DNA from: VRUE01 sp963715455
Lineage (GTDB): Bacteria > Actinomycetota > Thermoleophilia > Solirubrobacterales > 70-9
Direction of reading: 5' to 3'
Assembly: GCA_963715455.1 (NCBI GenBank)
Contig: OY970245.1
Coordinates: 1,240,001-1,304,000 of the forward strand
Length of the DNA stretch: 64,000 bases
Part shown: positions 8,220 through 16,960 of the stretch, one piece after another
Position numbering within the stretch: the first letter of the stretch is position 1
How the letters are laid out: each line of letters opens with the position of its first letter
Notes under the pieces: model-generated
Seen by the model: the letters and a program-made list of their open reading frames with translations, nothing else
Told to the model about the DNA's origin: nothing
Databases searched by the model: none
Made by a program: the position numbers and the translations under genes

Positions 8220-9751
8220 CCACGACGGTCCCCTCGCTGGCGCTGATCATCCTCGACGGCTGGGGGCTGGCCGAGCCCGGCCCCGGCAACGCCATCTCGC
8301 TGGCCGAGACGCCCGTCTTCGACCGGCTCTGGAGCGAGTTCCCCCACACGCAGCTCTCTGCCCAAGGCCGCGACGTGGGTCTTCCCGACGGGCAGATGGG
8401 CAACTCGGAGGTCGGTCACCTCAACCTCGGCGCCGGGGCGATCGTCAAGCAGGACCTGGCCCGCATCGACGACTCGATCGCCGACGGCAGCTTCTTCGAC
8501 AACGAGGCGCTGCTTGCCGCCTGTGACCGTGCCCGGCGCAGCCCACGCGGTCGTTTGCACCTGCTTGGCCTGGTCTCCGACGGCGGCGTGCACTCGGGCT
8601 GGGAGCACATCGAGGCGACGATCGAGCTGGCTTCGCAGGAGGGCGTGCCCGACGTCGTCTTTCACGCTTTCACCGACGGTCGCGACACGCTGCCCCACGG
8701 CGGGCGCGGCTACCTGGAGGAGCTGGAGCGCTGGCTGCGCCAGGCGGGGCGCGTGGCGACGGTCAGCGGCCGTTATTACGCGATGGACCGCGACACGCGC
8801 TGGGAGCGCACCAAGCTCGCCTACGACGCGATCGTCCACGCCGAGGGGCTGCGTGCGCAGAGCTCCGGAGAGGCGATCGAGGCTTCGTATGAGCGTGAGG
8901 AGACCGACGAGTTCGTCAAGCCGACGGTGATCGGCGACTACGACGGCGCTGAGGACGGCGACGTTGCCTTCTTCATCAACTTCCGCCCCGACCGGGCGCG
9001 GCAGATGACCCGTGCCCTTGCCGACCCGGACTTCGAGGAGTTCTCGCGTGGCGCCCCCCTGCTCGAGCTGACGACGATGACCGAGTACCGCAAGGGCTGG
9101 CCCTATCCAGTCGCCTTCCCCGAGGCGCGGCCGCAGACCACCTTGGCCGAAACGATCGCCGGTGCCAGCGGCAGTCAGTTGCACGTCGCCGAGACCGAGA
9201 AGTACGCGCACGTCACTTACTTTTTCAACGGCGGCCGTGAGCAAGAGCTCGGGGGGGAAGAGCGTTGCTTGGTCGACTCGCCACGCGACGTGCCCACCTA
9301 CGACCACAAGCCGGAGATGAGCGCCCGCGCCGCTGCCGAGGCCTTCGTCGGCCACTGGCGGAAGGGCGACTACCGCTTCGGCATCATCAACTTCGCCAAC
9401 CCAGACATGGTCGGCCACACGGGTGTCATCCCCGCCGCGGTGGCGGCGGTCGAGACGGTCGACGCCTGCCTTGGCGACGTGGTCGAGGCGGTCAGCGCCA
9501 AGGGCGGCGCCTGCATCGTCACGGCAGACCATGGGAACTGCGACCACATGCTCGAGCCCGACGGCTCGCCAAACACCGCGCACTCGCTCAACCCGGTGCC
9601 GCTGGTCGTCACGGCGGAGGGCCTGGCCCTGCGCGAGCAGGGGATCCTCGCCGACGTCGCTCCCACGGCCCTGGAGCTTTTGGGAATCCCCCAGCCCGAG
9701 GCGATGACCGGCCGCTCGCTGATCGCGCAAGCAGGATTGACCCCCCTATAG
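8216..9751 (+). CDS. gpmI: 2,3-bisphosphoglycerate-independent phosphoglycerate mutase
   Basis: 511 residues, alkaline-phosphatase superfamily. LIILDGWGL near residue 10 gives a metal-binding Asp, and GQMGNSEVGHLN has the phospho-accepting serine near 64. Later metal ligands sit in NFANPDMVGHTG and TADHGNCD. Converts 3- to 2-phosphoglycerate using manganese. TTG 8216 overlaps the tpiA stop. A mutase in the gap-pgk-tpiA operon makes this a near-complete lower-glycolysis operon. The stop codon lies inside a 24-bp palindrome. Confidence 0.96.
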   Translation: MTTTVPSLALIILDGWGLAEPGPGNAISLAETPVFDRLWSEFPHTQLSAQGRDVGLPDGQMGNSEVGHLNLGAGAIVKQDLARIDDSIADGSFFDNEALLAACDRARRSPRGRLHLLGLVSDGGVHSGWEHIEATIELASQEGVPDVVFHAFTDGRDTLPHGGRGYLEELERWLRQAGRVATVSGRYYAMDRDTRWERTKLAYDAIVHAEGLRAQSSGEAIEASYEREETDEFVKPTVIGDYDGAEDGDVAFFINFRPDRARQMTRALADPDFEEFSRGAPLLELTTMTEYRKGWPYPVAFPEARPQTTLAETIAGASGSQLHVAETEKYAHVTYFFNGGREQELGGEERCLVDSPRDVPTYDHKPEMSARAAAEAFVGHWRKGDYRFGIINFANPDMVGHTGVIPAAVAAVETVDACLGDVVEAVSAKGGACIVTADHGNCDHMLEPDGSPNTAHSLNPVPLVVTAEGLALREQGILADVAPTALELLGIPQPEAMTGRSLIAQAGLTPL

Positions 9752-9760
9752 GGGGGTCAA
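9737..9760. terminator. 24-bp perfect palindrome over the gpmI stop codon
   Basis: TTGACCCCCC-TATAGGGGGGTCAA has 12-bp arms and no spacer; the TAG stop of gpmI is at its centre. It ends 15 bp before tgt. There is no U-tract; it could attenuate read-through into tgt or protect the mRNA 3' end. Confidence 0.5.
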
Positions 9761-9775
9761 TGTCGGTTACGCGAG

Positions 9776-10993
9776 ATGCGGGTAGAGCCGGAGCGACTGA
9801 GATTTGAGATCGGGGCGCGGGACGACGCGGCCCGGACCGGCGTTCTTCACACGGCGCATGGTGAGATTCAGACGCCCGCCTTCATCCCCCTGGCGACCAA
9901 AGGGACGGTGCGCGGTCTTGAGGCTCGCGAGGTAGCTGGGTTGGGCTACGAGATGGTGCTGGGGAACACGTACCACCTGTTCGTCTCTCCGGGGCCGGAG
10001 CGGATTGCTGCTGCGGGGGGCCTGCATGGGTTCATGGGGTGGGAGCGGGCGTTGATTACGGACTCAGGCGGGTTTCAGGTGTTTTCGCTGGCGCACGGTG
10101 GGGTTGCCAACGAGGTCAAGGGGAGTGGGAGGCAGGGGGGAGACCACGGCTCGGTGGTCTCTATCGAGGAGGAGGGGGTGCATTTCCGCTCCTACCGTGA
10201 CGGGGCGGAGCTCTTCATCTCGCCGGAGGTCTCGATGCAGGTGCAGGCGGCGCTCGGCTCCGACATCGCCCTGGTCTTCGACGAGTGCACGCCTTTCCAC
10301 GCCGATCGGGATTACACGGCGCGCTCAACTGAGCGAACCCACCGCTGGCTCGATCGCTGCCTTGCCTGGCATGCGGACAACGGGCCGGTGCGACAGGCGG
10401 TCTTCGGCATTGTCCAGGGCGGAGTCCACGAGGACCTGCGCCGCGAGTCGGCTTCCTACATAGGGGAGGCAGGGGTTGACGGCATCGCGATCGGCGGCAC
10501 ACTCGGCCGCGACAAGTCCGAGATGCGCGAGGTGCTGGCGATGACCGCCCCCCTGCTGCCCGAGCAGGCGCCTAAGCACCTGCTCGGCATCGGCGAGGTC
10601 GACGATCTGCTGGCTGGCATCGCGCTCGGCCTCGACGTCTTCGACTGCGCCGTTCCCACCCGTCTTGCTCGCCACGGCGTCGCCCTAGTCCCCGATCCCG
10701 AGAACCGTTTCCGCCTCGACCTGCGCAAGTCAGGCCATGAAGGAGACCGCGAGCCGATCGTCCAGGGCTGCCCCTGTCCGGCCTGCCAGCACCACGACCG
10801 CGACTACCTCAGCTACCTCTCCCGGGCCGAGGAGCTGACCGCCGTGCGCCTCATTTGCCTGCACAACCTCACCTACCTGCAGGAGCTGATGGTCCACGCT
10901 CGCGCCGCCATCGCAGCGCGCTCCTTTGCCGAGTACTCCAGTTCGATCAGGGAGGGGAGAGCCCCCTGGTCATTCGGTGTTATCGCGGACTAG
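9776..10993 (+). CDS. tgt: tRNA-guanine transglycosylase (queuine/preQ1)
   Basis: 405 residues. Exchanges guanine 34 in GUN anticodons for a queuosine precursor. DSGGFQVFSL near residue 95 carries a catalytic Asp. FDCAVPTRLARHG holds the nucleophilic Asp and the tRNA-recognition loop. CPCPACQHHDRDYL with a later His (CLHNLTYL) forms the structural zinc site. It is complete. Its 3' end overlaps the convergent kinase gene by 24 nt. Confidence 0.96.
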   Translation: MRVEPERLRFEIGARDDAARTGVLHTAHGEIQTPAFIPLATKGTVRGLEAREVAGLGYEMVLGNTYHLFVSPGPERIAAAGGLHGFMGWERALITDSGGFQVFSLAHGGVANEVKGSGRQGGDHGSVVSIEEEGVHFRSYRDGAELFISPEVSMQVQAALGSDIALVFDECTPFHADRDYTARSTERTHRWLDRCLAWHADNGPVRQAVFGIVQGGVHEDLRRESASYIGEAGVDGIAIGGTLGRDKSEMREVLAMTAPLLPEQAPKHLLGIGEVDDLLAGIALGLDVFDCAVPTRLARHGVALVPDPENRFRLDLRKSGHEGDREPIVQGCPCPACQHHDRDYLSYLSRAEELTAVRLICLHNLTYLQELMVHARAAIAARSFAEYSSSIREGRAPWSFGVIAD

Positions 10994-12193
10994 TTCTTCG
11001 AATTCGTCGACGACCTTTTCGATTGTGTTACCGGTGACTTCCTTGACTTTGACCCCCGCGGCTTTGTCGGTCGTATAGATCACCGCGGCGGCTACGGCGG
11101 CGGCGATCAGGACGAGGGCGACGAGAGCCAGCACGAAGCGGGCGAAGCGTGAGAAGCCGCTGCGCTTGTGTTGCGCGGCCGATGGCGGGGTAGCCGCCAC
11201 AGGGGGTGGCACGGGGGCCTGGCGGACGGGACGCCGCGTCGGCGAGGGCACCGGCCGATACTCGGTCTGCGCAGTCTGGTCGAGGCGGCGGGTCGCGGTC
11301 TCGCCACCGAGCACGCGGGTCGTGTCCGTCCCCTCGCTCAGCGGCAGGGTCACGTCCTCGCCTTGCAGGCCGAGCTCCAGCCCCCCGGCTAGCTCGCTGG
11401 CGCTGGCATAGCGACGGGCCGGGTCCCCCTCGAGGGCGCGTAGCACGGCGGCCCCCAGGGTCTCTGGCACGTCCTCGTTGTAGGTGCTGGGCGGCAGCGG
11501 TCGCTCGTTCTGCTGGCGCACGGCGAGCTCTGCCAAGGTCGAGCCCTCATAGGGCAGGCGCCCGGTGAGGAACTGGTAGAGGACGACGCCGAGCGCGTAG
11601 ACGTCGGTGGCGGGGGTTGCCTCCTCGCCGCGCACTTGCTCGGGCGAAAGGTAGGCGGCCGTGCCGACCACCGAGCCGACCTGGGTGATGCGCGTCTGTT
11701 CGACCGCGCGGGCGATGCCGAAATCGGTCAGCTTGACGGTCATCTCTCCGCCGCCCACCGGGCCGCCGACGACCATCAGGTTGCCGGGCTTGACGTCGCG
11801 GTGGATGATGCCGCGCCGGTGGGCGTAGTCAAGGCCGGCGCAGGCCTGGGCGCCGATCTCGGCGGTCGAATCGGCGTCGAGCGGTCCCTGCCGTTGCAGG
11901 ATCTGCGCCCCAGAGCGCCCCTGCACGTACTCCATGACGATGTAGTGGCGCCCCTCGTCGATGCCCGTGTCGTAGACCTGGACGATGTTGGGGTGGATCA
12001 GCTTCGCCACGGCCAGCGCCTCGCGCCGGAAGCGGGCGACAAAGCGCTCGTCGTCGGAGAGGTGCTCGGCGAGGATCTTGACCGCGACGCTGCGCTCCAG
12101 GGTCAGATCGGTCGCCATGTGGACGCTCGACATGCCGCCGGAACCGAGCCGGTCACCGATCTCGTAGCGGCCTGAGAGGATGCCTGCCGCCAT
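10970..12193 (-). CDS. Membrane-anchored serine/threonine protein kinase (PknB-like, no PASTA)
   Basis: About 407 residues. Hanks-type kinase domain: glycine loop GSGGMSSVH near 18, catalytic Lys in VAVKIL near 38, HRDVKPGN near 135, DFGIA near 160, activation loop with GTAAYLSPEQ. A Pro/Thr-rich juxtamembrane region follows, then one membrane helix near 352-372 (FVLALVALVLIAAAVAAAVI) and a short acidic external tail. The catalytic residues are intact. There are no PASTA repeats, so the extracellular sensor of PknB is missing. The start overlaps the stop of an upstream lipoprotein gene (TGATG), suggesting the two act together. GTG 12196 is the alternative start. Confidence 0.92.
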   Translation of the reverse strand: MAAGILSGRYEIGDRLGSGGMSSVHMATDLTLERSVAVKILAEHLSDDERFVARFRREALAVAKLIHPNIVQVYDTGIDEGRHYIVMEYVQGRSGAQILQRQGPLDADSTAEIGAQACAGLDYAHRRGIIHRDVKPGNLMVVGGPVGGGEMTVKLTDFGIARAVEQTRITQVGSVVGTAAYLSPEQVRGEEATPATDVYALGVVLYQFLTGRLPYEGSTLAELAVRQQNERPLPPSTYNEDVPETLGAAVLRALEGDPARRYASASELAGGLELGLQGEDVTLPLSEGTDTTRVLGGETATRRLDQTAQTEYRPVPSPTRRPVRQAPVPPPVAATPPSAAQHKRSGFSRFARFVLALVALVLIAAAVAAAVIYTTDKAAGVKVKEVTGNTIEKVVDEFEELVRDNTE

Positions 12194-12774
12194 CACTCGT
12201 CCTCTTCGACGCCCGGTTCGGCGGGCTCGCCGGGGCTGACCCCGCCGGGGGCTCCCGTGCCGCCGTCTTCGCTCGGCGGCGGGGTGCTCGGTAGCTCTTC
12301 TTCCTTTTCCGCGTCCTGTTCTTCCTTTTCGACTTCCTTCGCTTCCTTTTCAGCTTCCTTTTCCGCTCGCTCCTCTTCCTTTTCGCGCTCCTTTTCGGCC
12401 TTTTTCTCCTGGCCGGGTGGTTCTCGCTCTTCGTCGCTTGTCTCTTCGGTGTCGGGGGGGGCTTCGATCGTCGTTTCTTCGCAGGTCGTCACCACTTCGT
12501 CGAGCCGCGCCACGCCCTGTTGCAGCGCCTGTCTCAGCTCTGGGTCGACCCCTTGGAGCGACTCCACCTGGGCGCTGATTTCGTCAGCTGCGTTGGCCGC
12601 TCCGCCGCATTCGCCTTCGTTGGCCAGCTGCTTGACCGCATCGAGATTTTCGGTGATCTCCTGCGCGGTCGTGCCGGGCAGGAGATCGGCGTCCTCACCG
12701 CCGCAGGAGGCGAGCGTCACGGCACTGGTCAGCCCCAGCGCAAGGGCGAGCGTGAATACAACGAGTCGACGCAT
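12193..12774 (-). CDS. Lipoprotein with a long Glu/Lys-rich segment, kinase partner
   Basis: 193 residues from ATG 12774. N-terminus MRRLVVFTLALALGLTSAV ending in lipobox LASC predicts a lipoprotein. A small helical region with two cysteines (GECGG, VTTCEE) follows. Then comes about 40 residues of alternating Glu/Lys/Arg/Ala (EKEREKEEERAEKEAEKEA), which could form a single alpha-helix or coiled coil, and a Pro/Gly/Glu tail. Promoter: TAGACT seven nt before the start. An upstream in-frame extension to 12831 lacks a signal peptide and is unlikely. Translationally coupled to the kinase, it may be the external sensor or partner that the kinase lacks; that is inference. Confidence 0.8.
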   Translation of the reverse strand: MRRLVVFTLALALGLTSAVTLASCGGEDADLLPGTTAQEITENLDAVKQLANEGECGGAANAADEISAQVESLQGVDPELRQALQQGVARLDEVVTTCEETTIEAPPDTEETSDEEREPPGQEKKAEKEREKEEERAEKEAEKEAKEVEKEEQDAEKEEELPSTPPPSEDGGTGAPGGVSPGEPAEPGVEEDE

Positions 12775-12827
12775 CGCTGCGAGTCTAGACAACGTCCCCG
12801 GGCGCGGATTTTCCCTGCAATTGTGCG

Positions 12828-13568
12828 TCACTGGCCGGTGTAGAGGCGGTTGGCGAGGCGGCTTGGCAGGCCAGCGGCGGTGATTGGCCCGGCGGCTCGC
12901 TCGACGTCGTAGGGGACGCGGTGGAAGTGCGCAGTCTCGGCCTCCGTATCGAGCTCCAGCCAGGCGGCGCGGGGATCGCCGTCACGAGGCTGGCCGACGC
13001 TGCCGGGATTGACTAGCCAGGAGCCCTCGGTGAGGTCGAGCAGCGCGCCGTCACTGGCCTGGGCGCCGCGCGTCTCGCTGCCGGTGTTCGTCGCGGGGCG
13101 ATTGAAGAAGAGGGCGACGTGCGAGTGGCCGACCAGCGCCACGCGTTGCGGATGGGAATCCATCGAAGCCTCGGCTTGATCGCTGGAAAGCACGTACTCC
13201 CACACTGGGTCGCGGGGCGAGGCGTGGAAGAGCCCAAAGCCGGCACGCTCCCCCTGCGGCTCAAGCTCGCGCAGGAACGCGAGCGCCCCATCGCTGGCGT
13301 GCTCTCGTGTCCACTCGACCGCCGCCGCGGCGGCCTCCGAGAAGGAGGAGATGTCGAGACCACCGAGCACAGCGATGTCGTGGTTGCCAACCAGGCAGAG
13401 TTGGCAACGCTCGCGCACCAGCTCGATGCAGGCGTCGGGCTCGACTCCGTAGCCGACCACGTCTCCAAGGCACCAGGTCTCCTCGACGCCGGCGGCCTCG
13501 GTCGCGGTGAGGACCGCTTCGAGCGCCGGCAGGTTGGCGTGGATATCGGTGATCACGGCGACCCGCAC
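12828..13568 (-). CDS. Metallophosphoesterase, YfcE/ApaH-like
   Basis: 246 residues from GTG 13568. Calcineurin-like motifs: DIHANLPALEAVL (D-x-H), GDVVGYG (GD), GNHDI (GNH), GHSHVALF (GHSH) and NPGSVGQPRDG. This spacing matches YfcE-type phosphodiesterases with a two-metal centre. The substrate is unknown. Longer upstream frames run into the divergent argS gene and are rejected. A -10 like TACGCT is seven nt before the GTG. Confidence 0.88.
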   Translation of the reverse strand: MRVAVITDIHANLPALEAVLTATEAAGVEETWCLGDVVGYGVEPDACIELVRERCQLCLVGNHDIAVLGGLDISSFSEAAAAAVEWTREHASDGALAFLRELEPQGERAGFGLFHASPRDPVWEYVLSSDQAEASMDSHPQRVALVGHSHVALFFNRPATNTGSETRGAQASDGALLDLTEGSWLVNPGSVGQPRDGDPRAAWLELDTEAETAHFHRVPYDVERAAGPITAAGLPSRLANRLYTGQ

Positions 13569-13611
13569 GCTGGCCAGCGTACCCGCGCCTGGGCCCGCCC
13601 CTCCATACGAT
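13567..13611. promoter_or_regulatory. Compact bidirectional promoter between the phosphoesterase and argS
   Basis: Only 50 bp separate the two start codons. Minus strand: TACGCT at 13581-13576, then 7 nt, then GTG 13568. Plus strand: TACGAT at 13606-13611, then 7 nt, then ATG 13619. A 14-bp perfect palindrome ACGCTGGCCAGCGT (13567-13580) overlaps the phosphoesterase -10 and start. Both transcripts would be leaderless. Confidence 0.5.
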
Positions 13612-13618
13612 GGGCGCG

Positions 13619-15265
13619 ATGACCGTCGCCAGCGACCCGATCGCCGAGCTGCGCGCCGCCGTAGACCGCGCTGCGCGGGCGCTGCGCGACGGCGAGCCGA
13701 CCGAGCCCGAGCCGACTCTGGAGCGACCGCCCAAGCCCGAGCTCGGTGACTACAGCTCCAACGCAGCGATGCTGCTCGCGGCGCCGCTCGGCGAAAGCCC
13801 GCGCGACGTCGCAAAACGCCTTGCGACCGAGTTGGGCGAGCAGCTCGGTGAGGGCACGGTCAGCCGCATCGAGGTGGCGGGGCCCGGCTTCGTCAACCTC
13901 TTCCTTGCCGACGATTGGTACCGACAGGTGATGGCAAGTCTCGCCACAGCCGGCGAACGGCTCGGCCCGGAGCCGGCCCCAGCGCCCGAGCGCATCCTGA
14001 TCGAGTTCGTCTCTGCCAACCCCACCGGCCCTCTGCATGTCGGCGGGGGTCGGCACGCCGCTTACGGCGACGCGCTCGTTCGCTTGCTCGAGGCGGCCGG
14101 CCACGAGGTGACGCGCGAGTACTACGTCAACGACGCCGGTGGCCAGATCGAGCGCTTCGCCGCCTCGATTGCCGCTCGCATGCGTGGCGCAGAGCCACCC
14201 GAGGATGGCTATGGGGGCGAGTACGTGATCGAGCTTGGCGAGCGGATCGCCGCCGAGGGGATCGACCCCAACGACCTCGCCGCGGTGGGCAGGCGCGGCG
14301 TGGAGCTGGTGTTGGAGGAGGTGCGCGGCACGCTGGATCGCTTCGGCGTGGACTTCGACAACTGGTTCCACGAGCGCGACCTCTATATCCGTGGCGAGGT
14401 CGATATCGCCCTCGCACAGCTCGATAAGGGTGGGCATACCTACCGCAGCGAAGAAGCGCTCTGGCTGCGCACGACGACCTTCGGCGATGACAAGGACCGC
14501 GTGCTGATCCGCGCCAACGGCGAACCGACCTATTTGGCCGCCGACGTCGCCTACCACTGGGACAAGTTCGAGCGCGGCTTCGAGCGCTTGATCAACGTGC
14601 TTGGCGCCGACCACCATGGCTACGTAGCCCGCCTGCGCGCGGCGATCGCCAGCCTCGACGCCGATCCGAGTCGCTTCGAGGCGCTGATCATGCGCCTCGT
14701 CCACATCGTCGAAGGCGGCGAGCGGGCGCAGATGTCGAAGCGCAGCGGCGATTTCGTCGGCCTCGACGAGCTGCTCGACGACATCGGCGTCGATGCGACC
14801 CGCTGGTTCATGCTCTGGCGCAGTCACGACACGACGGTTGACCTAGACCTCGAGCTCGCCCGCAGCCAGTCCAACGAGAACCCCGTCTACTACGTGCAAT
14901 ACGCGCACGCCCGGATCGCCAGCATCCTGCGCAAGGCCGGTCGCGAGACCGAGCAGGTCGCTGCCCGCGCCGGTGCTGCCACGCCCGGTACCGCGCTGGA
15001 GCCCGCCGAGCGCGAGCTGATCAAGCGCCTGCTCGAGCTGCCCGAGGAGGTGCGCGAGGCCGCGGAGCGCCGCGCTCCGCACAAGATCTGTACCTACTCG
15101 ACCGCCGTTGCCGCTGACTTCCACGGCTTCTACCGCGACTGCAAGGTGGTGGACGCCGAGGGCGAGGGGGTCGAAGAGTCGCGCCTGGCGCTCGCCCTGT
15201 TGACCAAGCGGACGATCGCCAGTTCGCTCGGCCTGCTAGGAATCTCGGCTCCGGAGCAGATGTGA
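13619..15265 (+). CDS. argS: Arginyl-tRNA synthetase
   Basis: 548 residues. The HIGH motif appears as HVGG in SANPTGPLHVGGGRHAAYGD; the KMSKS equivalent is QMSKRSG. The C-terminal anticodon-binding DALR domain follows (YYVQYAHARIASILR). Complete. ATG 13619 is favoured over ATG 13610 because TACGAT lies seven nt upstream, as at other leaderless genes here. The stop overlaps the next gene as TGATG. Confidence 0.95.
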   Translation: MTVASDPIAELRAAVDRAARALRDGEPTEPEPTLERPPKPELGDYSSNAAMLLAAPLGESPRDVAKRLATELGEQLGEGTVSRIEVAGPGFVNLFLADDWYRQVMASLATAGERLGPEPAPAPERILIEFVSANPTGPLHVGGGRHAAYGDALVRLLEAAGHEVTREYYVNDAGGQIERFAASIAARMRGAEPPEDGYGGEYVIELGERIAAEGIDPNDLAAVGRRGVELVLEEVRGTLDRFGVDFDNWFHERDLYIRGEVDIALAQLDKGGHTYRSEEALWLRTTTFGDDKDRVLIRANGEPTYLAADVAYHWDKFERGFERLINVLGADHHGYVARLRAAIASLDADPSRFEALIMRLVHIVEGGERAQMSKRSGDFVGLDELLDDIGVDATRWFMLWRSHDTTVDLDLELARSQSNENPVYYVQYAHARIASILRKAGRETEQVAARAGAATPGTALEPAERELIKRLLELPEEVREAAERRAPHKICTYSTAVAADFHGFYRDCKVVDAEGEGVEESRLALALLTKRTIASSLGLLGISAPEQM

Positions 15266-15900
15266 TGCTGGGTCGTCGTAAGAAAACCCCGGTGGTGGCG
15301 GAAGTGCCTGCGCCCAATGGCGCCTCGGCGCGCCTCGGCGCGCTCGGTCGAGCCGAGCTCGACGCCTACGGGGCGCTTGCCGGTGGCTTGCGCGGGGCGA
15401 ATGCGGTGCTGGCCACCGGTCCGGCGAAGTCGCAAGTGGCACTTGGTCTGGCGGCGTCATCGCTCGCCGAAGGCCGGCGGGTCGCTCTGCTCGAGTGCGA
15501 TCTGGCGGCGCCGGCGCTGGCCGGCACTCTCGGCCTCGCGCCGACGCCCGGCCTGCACGAGTACCTCAGCGACAGCGTCGAAGCAGCTGAAATCCTCCAG
15601 CCTCTGGTGCTTGCCGGGCCTGCTTCGGGGCGCGCGGCCGAGCCACTCGCCTGCATCGTCGCTGGTGAGACGTTGTCTGACCCGGTGTCGCTGCTGGATT
15701 CTGAGCGCTGCGACCAGGCAATCGAGAAGCTGCGCCGTGCCTATGACTTGTTGGTCATCGATGGCCCAGCATTGGAAGAAGACGCCGACGCTCTCCACGC
15801 CCTCGCCGAACACTCAAGCGCGACCCTGGTCTGCGGCGAGCGAGGGGAGATTCCCAAGCGGCTGCCGATCCCGGTCAACGGGCTTGTTCTCGTCGGCTAG
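15265..15900 (+). CDS. ParA/CpsD-like P-loop protein with degenerate Walker A
   Basis: 211 residues. The layout matches the MinD/CpsD fold: a P-loop position VLATGPAKSQVALGLAASSL, then EGRRVALLECDLAAPALA (the D-L-x-x-P after Walker A' in CpsD), PGLHEYL, and YDLLVIDGP as Walker B. In place of GxxGxGKST only TGPAKSQ remains, so the glycine-rich loop is shortened and nucleotide binding is doubtful. Transcribed with argS (TGATG overlap; GTG 15262 is the alternative start). Function unknown; a regulator of envelope polysaccharide or a non-hydrolysing ParA relative is possible. Confidence 0.65.
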   Translation: MLGRRKKTPVVAEVPAPNGASARLGALGRAELDAYGALAGGLRGANAVLATGPAKSQVALGLAASSLAEGRRVALLECDLAAPALAGTLGLAPTPGLHEYLSDSVEAAEILQPLVLAGPASGRAAEPLACIVAGETLSDPVSLLDSERCDQAIEKLRRAYDLLVIDGPALEEDADALHALAEHSSATLVCGERGEIPKRLPIPVNGLVLVG

Positions 15901-15908
15901 GCCGACGG

Positions 15909-16373
15909 CTAAAGGTCGTAACGGGAGAGGTCGGTTTCGAGTCGTTCGGCGGCGTCGCTGGGCGGGCCCGGTTTCTGCTGGGGCGGCGAGGGGGGCGGCG
16001 CCGCACGGCGCCAGCGCAGGACGCCCAAGACGAGGGCGACGATCGCGATGAGAAAGGCGATCACCGGCACCAGGTAAGCCGAGAGATCGAAGCCCGAGCC
16101 GCGCGGCACGGCCAGCACCTCGGACCCGTACTGGGTGACGAGGGCGTCCTTGATCTCCTGCTTGGTCCTACCCGCGGCGATCAGGCGGGCGATGTAGACG
16201 CGCTGGCGCTCGGCCTGGGGTGCTTCGGAGAGCTCCAGCAGGGTGCCGCAGATCGGGCACATGACCTCGTCTTCGACATCGTTCAGCGTCGTCTGGGGCG
16301 CGCCCATGGCACCCGCGGGCAGGGCGAGCGCCAAGGCGCCGAGCAGGGCGGCCAGCAGAGCCCCGCGCCTCAT
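15909..16373 (-). CDS. ccmH: Cytochrome c biogenesis protein CcmH (thiol reductant subunit)
   Basis: 154 residues: N-terminal signal sequence, family domain with the redox motif MCPICGTLLELSEAP (canonical RCxxC; here C-P-I-C), then one membrane helix (YLVPVIAFLIAIVALVLGVL) and a Pro-rich cytoplasmic tail. CcmH reduces the apocytochrome CxxCH disulfide before heme ligation in System I. ATG 16373 overlaps the ccmG stop (ATGA). ccmE and ccmF lie 5.9 kb away on the opposite strand, so the Ccm genes are split. Confidence 0.9.
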   Translation of the reverse strand: MRRGALLAALLGALALALPAGAMGAPQTTLNDVEDEVMCPICGTLLELSEAPQAERQRVYIARLIAAGRTKQEIKDALVTQYGSEVLAVPRGSGFDLSAYLVPVIAFLIAIVALVLGVLRWRRAAPPPSPPQQKPGPPSDAAERLETDLSRYDL

Positions 16374-16894
16374 CCGCGACCTTCGATCAGCGGCACGACC
16401 CGTTCCTGCAGGAAACGGTCGTCGAGGATCGGTCCCCGCCAGATCAGCGCCAGGCGGCCGCGCGGATCGACGAGAAAGTTCTCCGGCACGCCGGTCGAGC
16501 CGAAGGCCTCGCTGCGCTCGTCGCCGACCGAGCGCAGCTGCGGGTAGGTGGACGGGAATTCGTCCAGGAAGGCGAGGGCGTCGTCACGGTTGTCCTGCAC
16601 GTCGATGCCGACCACGGTCACGCCGCGATCGCGCCAGTCGCGGTAGAAGCGCTCGAGGACGGGCGCCTCTTCGCGGCAGGGTTCGCACCACGAGGCCCAG
16701 AGGTTGACCAGCACCCACTTGCCGCGCTGTTCGGCGAGCGAGCCCTGTCCCGGCCCCGGCAGGGCGAGCAGCTGGCGGTCGGGAACCGGGTCGCCGACGG
16801 CGATCGTCGCGCCGCCCTTGCTGAGCAGGCCGAAGCTGAGCAGGCCGATGACCGCCAGCACCGCGAAGAAGGCGAGAAAGGAGCGCGCGCTCAC
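16370..16894 (-). CDS. ccmG: TlpA/CcmG (DsbE)-type thioredoxin
   Basis: 174 residues. A single N-terminal membrane anchor (SFLAFFAVLAVIGLLSFGLL) is followed by a thioredoxin fold with active site WCEPC (NLWASWCEPCREEAPVL). The cis-Pro loop GVPENFLVDPRG has the acidic GVPE signature of CcmG. It reduces CcmH or apocytochrome outside the membrane. GTG 16894, with TAGAGT eight nt upstream. In operon with ccmH. Confidence 0.92.
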   Translation of the reverse strand: MSARSFLAFFAVLAVIGLLSFGLLSKGGATIAVGDPVPDRQLLALPGPGQGSLAEQRGKWVLVNLWASWCEPCREEAPVLERFYRDWRDRGVTVVGIDVQDNRDDALAFLDEFPSTYPQLRSVGDERSEAFGSTGVPENFLVDPRGRLALIWRGPILDDRFLQERVVPLIEGRG

Positions 16895-16960
16895 TGCGAC
16901 GCACTCTAGTTTGCGCTCGCCTCCGGCAACCTCCCAGCGGCCTTAGAATCAACCCCCAGC

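Noticed and set aside
8090..9730. 546-codon minus-strand frame opposite gpmI
   Set aside because: Shadow of gpmI; no family match and it overlaps a certain enzyme gene.
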